Shown here piece after piece: positions 60,942 to 64,000 of a DNA stretch of 64,000 nucleotides. Position 1 is the first letter of the stretch. Each line of letters starts with the position of its first letter. Position numbers and translations under genes: made by a program. Location of the stretch: assembly GCF_001039355.2 (NCBI RefSeq), contig NW_019775824.1, positions 700,832-764,831 of the forward strand, read 5' to 3'. The notes below the pieces were generated by a model. The model worked only from the letters and a program-made list of their open reading frames with translations. It was not told the DNA's origin and ran no database searches. This stretch comes from Lingula anatina (taxonomy: Eukaryota; Brachiopoda; Lingulata; Lingulida; Lingulidae).

Positions 60942-63900
60942 TCCATCTTTTTTTTTTTTTTGTATCTTATTTCTTCCGTGTTTATTTCTTGTAGGGTGAC
61001 CCTCTGTTAAATTACTTCTTCGTTCCTGTGATAGTAGTCTGCTTGTTCGCATACTTTATTGCACATTCTTTATTAAGTATGTATGAGGTGAGTATACATG
61101 ACTTTTCAGACAGGCATGCTTATGCATTCTTGTGGCAGTCTCCTTGTCCCTCGTAGGCTCTCGTAGGAAGTTTTGGGTGTGGGTTCATTTTCTTCAATTT
61201 TTTGATGTCTTTATGTCGTGGTTCATAGGATATAGCTGCATTGCTAATATTGGAGTATTTGACTTCAGACTATTGGGACCATTGCTTTGTGTTTGATCTA
61301 TTACTTTTTCTCATATAAAATCTTAACCATCTGCCCAAACATGAAGTCATATATATCCACGTGCACTGCTATGTCTTATGAATTGTTCCAAAGACATTGA
61401 AAAGATGCCATAGGGTTAACCATTTGTCATTCATTTCAGGGAGATCCCAATCTACACTACTTTTTCATTCCCGTACTACTTGTATTTGTGTTCTCATATT
61501 TTATTGCCCATGGGTTTTTGAGTATATATGAGGTAAGTTTAGCATTTGAAGTAAAAGAGAACACTTACAATTTTTTTTAAGGTGAAAGGTATTTTCTTAT
61601 CCTGTTGTCATGGGTGGATTTCATTTTCTTGTCTATTTTTGCTGTTTTGGGGTACATTCAGACATTTTACATTCCTCACTATTAACTTCGAAAAGCTTAA
61701 CACTTATCCATTATTATTATTTAATTTTAATAATTTTTGTGATAAATGTTTTGTATCACACTTACTTTTTTTTTTTTTTTTATTTTAAGAAAACGCTATA
61801 AAATATTTGTCATAGCTCTTTATTAAAAATTCTGTCATAATGAAAGAAGTGATCCTCAGTTATGAAAGTTTGTTCTGACTTCAGAGAAGAGAAATATCTG
61901 TCCAGTGCATTTTTTAAATAACACCTCTGAATTTGGAATTTGAATTTGGTTAAAGCTAAAGACTATTTAATATTTCTTAATGATTTCTTAATGATTTTGT
62001 TAGAATTGTTCCAGGGGTCAAGTTTGCTGTTACAACACAGTGGAACATACCACTTTTAAAAGGTTTTGTCATATAAGTAGAGACTTCTGTGGTTTTGTGA
62101 TATGAATTTTTTTTTTGATGGCCATTTTAGCATGCTGCTTACACATGCAAAATGGATCCTAGCCATGTATCATAAGGTAATAATGCCCATATAAGCAAAC
62201 TTGACCTCTGTACAAGAAAACTATTAAAAGTGACCCACTCACTGGCCAAGTGTCCTTTCAGATGGTTATTGATGCCTTGCTCCTGTGCTTTTGTGAGGAC
62301 TGCCAGATCAATGATGGTGTCACTCCTGGCAGAGAGTACTACATGGACCCCTCACTTATGGTAAGCCTTGGCCCATTAATCTTATCCTTCTGTCTTGAAC
62401 AAGTTTGGCATGAGGGACCTACTGATGATCACTTGGGTAACATCAAAAGGAACCAATAACTTGTTTGTGTCAGATTTTTTCAGTCAAATTCTTAAGGTTG
62501 ATTGTTGTCTGGAGGATTGAGTCTTAGACCCCATTCCCAGAGATTAGATCGATCCAACTAGATCGGCCTAACTCCCTGGGGGTTCACACTAAATAGCTGT
62601 CAGCCAAGCGGACACGAAAGTTAATTACCCCCTTACAGCTTGTAGTAGGCGGGACGGACTTTTAAGCCAGATTATCAGACAGTAATCTAGTGAGACTCCC
62701 CATAGGGATAGATCGATCTAAAATCTATGGGAATGTGCCCTTAATTATTAAGTGTGGCTGAATTGTAATCAGTTCTAGGCATTTCAAAAATGTGCCCAAC
62801 TGCAGAAAGATGCACATATGTACAAAGCATAAAAAATATGAAGCAAATATGAAAAGAAAGAAACAATTTTGGTATCTTCATTTAAGAAATTTGTGAAGAA
62901 CAGCAGTGAAGCTATTGCAGCCCTGAACAAGCGTCGAGATGGTGGTGGTGAAGATGTGACAGATGGAGGCGTGCCAGCCCGTGAGTCTACACCTCTGCGT
63001 GGGGAACAACCATCTCCTGGGGGAAAGGCAGATGTGACAGACGATCAGCAGCAAGAGACTGCAAGGATTTAGTTATCTTGCCAGACATCTTACAGAAATT
63101 GAAATAAAAAAGGTTCTTCAGTAGCAAAACGTGTAACTAACATATCTATGTCCAGTGGAGTGTAGCTGCTACCAGAATGTCTGAGATCACAAATGGATTT
63201 TTTAGTGGTAATGTGGATTTTATTCTACGGCAGCTGATATGAAATAAATATGACACCCTTTGTAGTAGAAGTAGCAAATATAAAGGAACTGAACAAGGTT
63301 TTGCTAATATATTTTGCATTTTTACGTGTGTACCAGATGCCAAGTGTCAGTCAGATATAATTGAACTATCTGTTGTCTGTGACTAGTTTATAATATATTT
63401 GATCTACTATCTTATTAAAGCATGAAGTCACCTCAAAATATCCTTTAAATGAATATTGACTTAAGATCTGAGTTTAAATGCTATAATAGTTTTCATTTTA
63501 TTTAATTTCATGTATTTTCATACTCAAATACATATGACTTGATAATTTTTGTTATCTTGTTGTTCAGATGCATAAGTGCTTTTGACAGAATTTGGGTTGG
63601 ATGTGGATGAAAAAGATTGCAAAACCAAGTACATTGATAGTCTTCCTCGGTATGATAATAAACAGATTTTGTACAGATAAAGGTTTTACAGTAAATTAAA
63701 TAAATAAGCAATATTTTTTGGGCATATTAATATAGGGATTTTGCTTAATACTCCCTACTATTGAATCTCATTAGATATGGTAAGAAAAACCAATATAAAT
63801 GTTGGCATAACGTGGCTGACATGTTCAGTAAGTTTTACAATTTTGTTTACTTGATTCAGTGGGATTATTCAATAACCAGTTATGTAGCGAAAAACCAATT

Positions 63901-64000
63901 TGAACATGGTCATAAGTGATGCTAGTCTGCTTTTATTTGCCAGTTGTATTGGTGCCTCTTCTATCAAAAAAGCACAAAATGCATTTTGTACATAAACAAG
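60942..64000 (+). repeat. Alternate haplotype copy of SLC44A1 3' end
   Basis: Repeats 52720 to about 55760 with scattered differences. It contains exon 13a (60995-61087), 13b (61440-61532), the penultimate exon (62262-62360) and the last exon (62887-63072), all intact and of equal length to their twins. Preceded by n at 60941. Both alternative exons persist in both copies. The 3' flank (63073-64000) matches 54824-55760. Confidence 0.85.
62527..62740. mobile_element. MITE, 214 bp, second allele of the 54277 copy
   Basis: Same ends, same TTA flanks (62524-62526 and 62741-62743) and same position in the last transporter intron as the 54277 element. It is therefore present in both haplotypes and predates their split. 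Confidence 0.85.

Overview
This window is AT-rich nuclear DNA from an invertebrate animal. Genes have many short exons bounded by GT-AG introns, and the proteins resemble human orthologues closely. The dispersed repeats look like eukaryotic DNA transposons. I cannot name the phylum. No rRNA, tRNA, CRISPR or prokaryotic feature is visible.

Layout, left to right. 1-960: tandem array of three decayed ~320-bp units. 2397-4521 (+): MPEG1/perforin-2-like MACPF gene with one frameshift. 7772-5549 (-): complete five-exon cytosolic sulfotransferase with a divergent cofactor loop. 18790-9682 (-): complete 16-exon CEP43 (FOP/FGFR1OP) orthologue of 516 aa that carries a pair of EF-hands. 19408-24410 (+): complete importin alpha (KPNA2-like), head-to-head with CEP43, with a palindromic transposon in its first intron. 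32431-26321 (-): UTP14, 12 exons, tail-to-tail with importin. 37665-54823 (+): SLC44A1-like choline transporter with two candidate mutually exclusive exon pairs. 57605-60403: long transposon sharing its ends with ~215-bp MITEs found elsewhere in the window. 60942-64000: second copy of the 3' end of the transporter gene.

Much of the right half is duplicated next to single 'n' characters. The pattern fits two diverged haplotypes whose contigs were interleaved during scaffolding, not true tandem duplication. Removing 43452-49174 leaves a single-copy transporter gene. Comparing the haplotypes also exposes transposon insertions present in one allele only: one in the transporter intron and probably one in UTP14 intron 5.

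The host genes are mostly housekeeping: centrosome (CEP43), nuclear import (importin alpha), ribosome biogenesis (UTP14) and choline uptake (SLC44A1). MPEG1 is an innate immune effector. The points most worth follow-up are the exon pairs in SLC44A1, the EF-hand pair in CEP43, and the transposon set.
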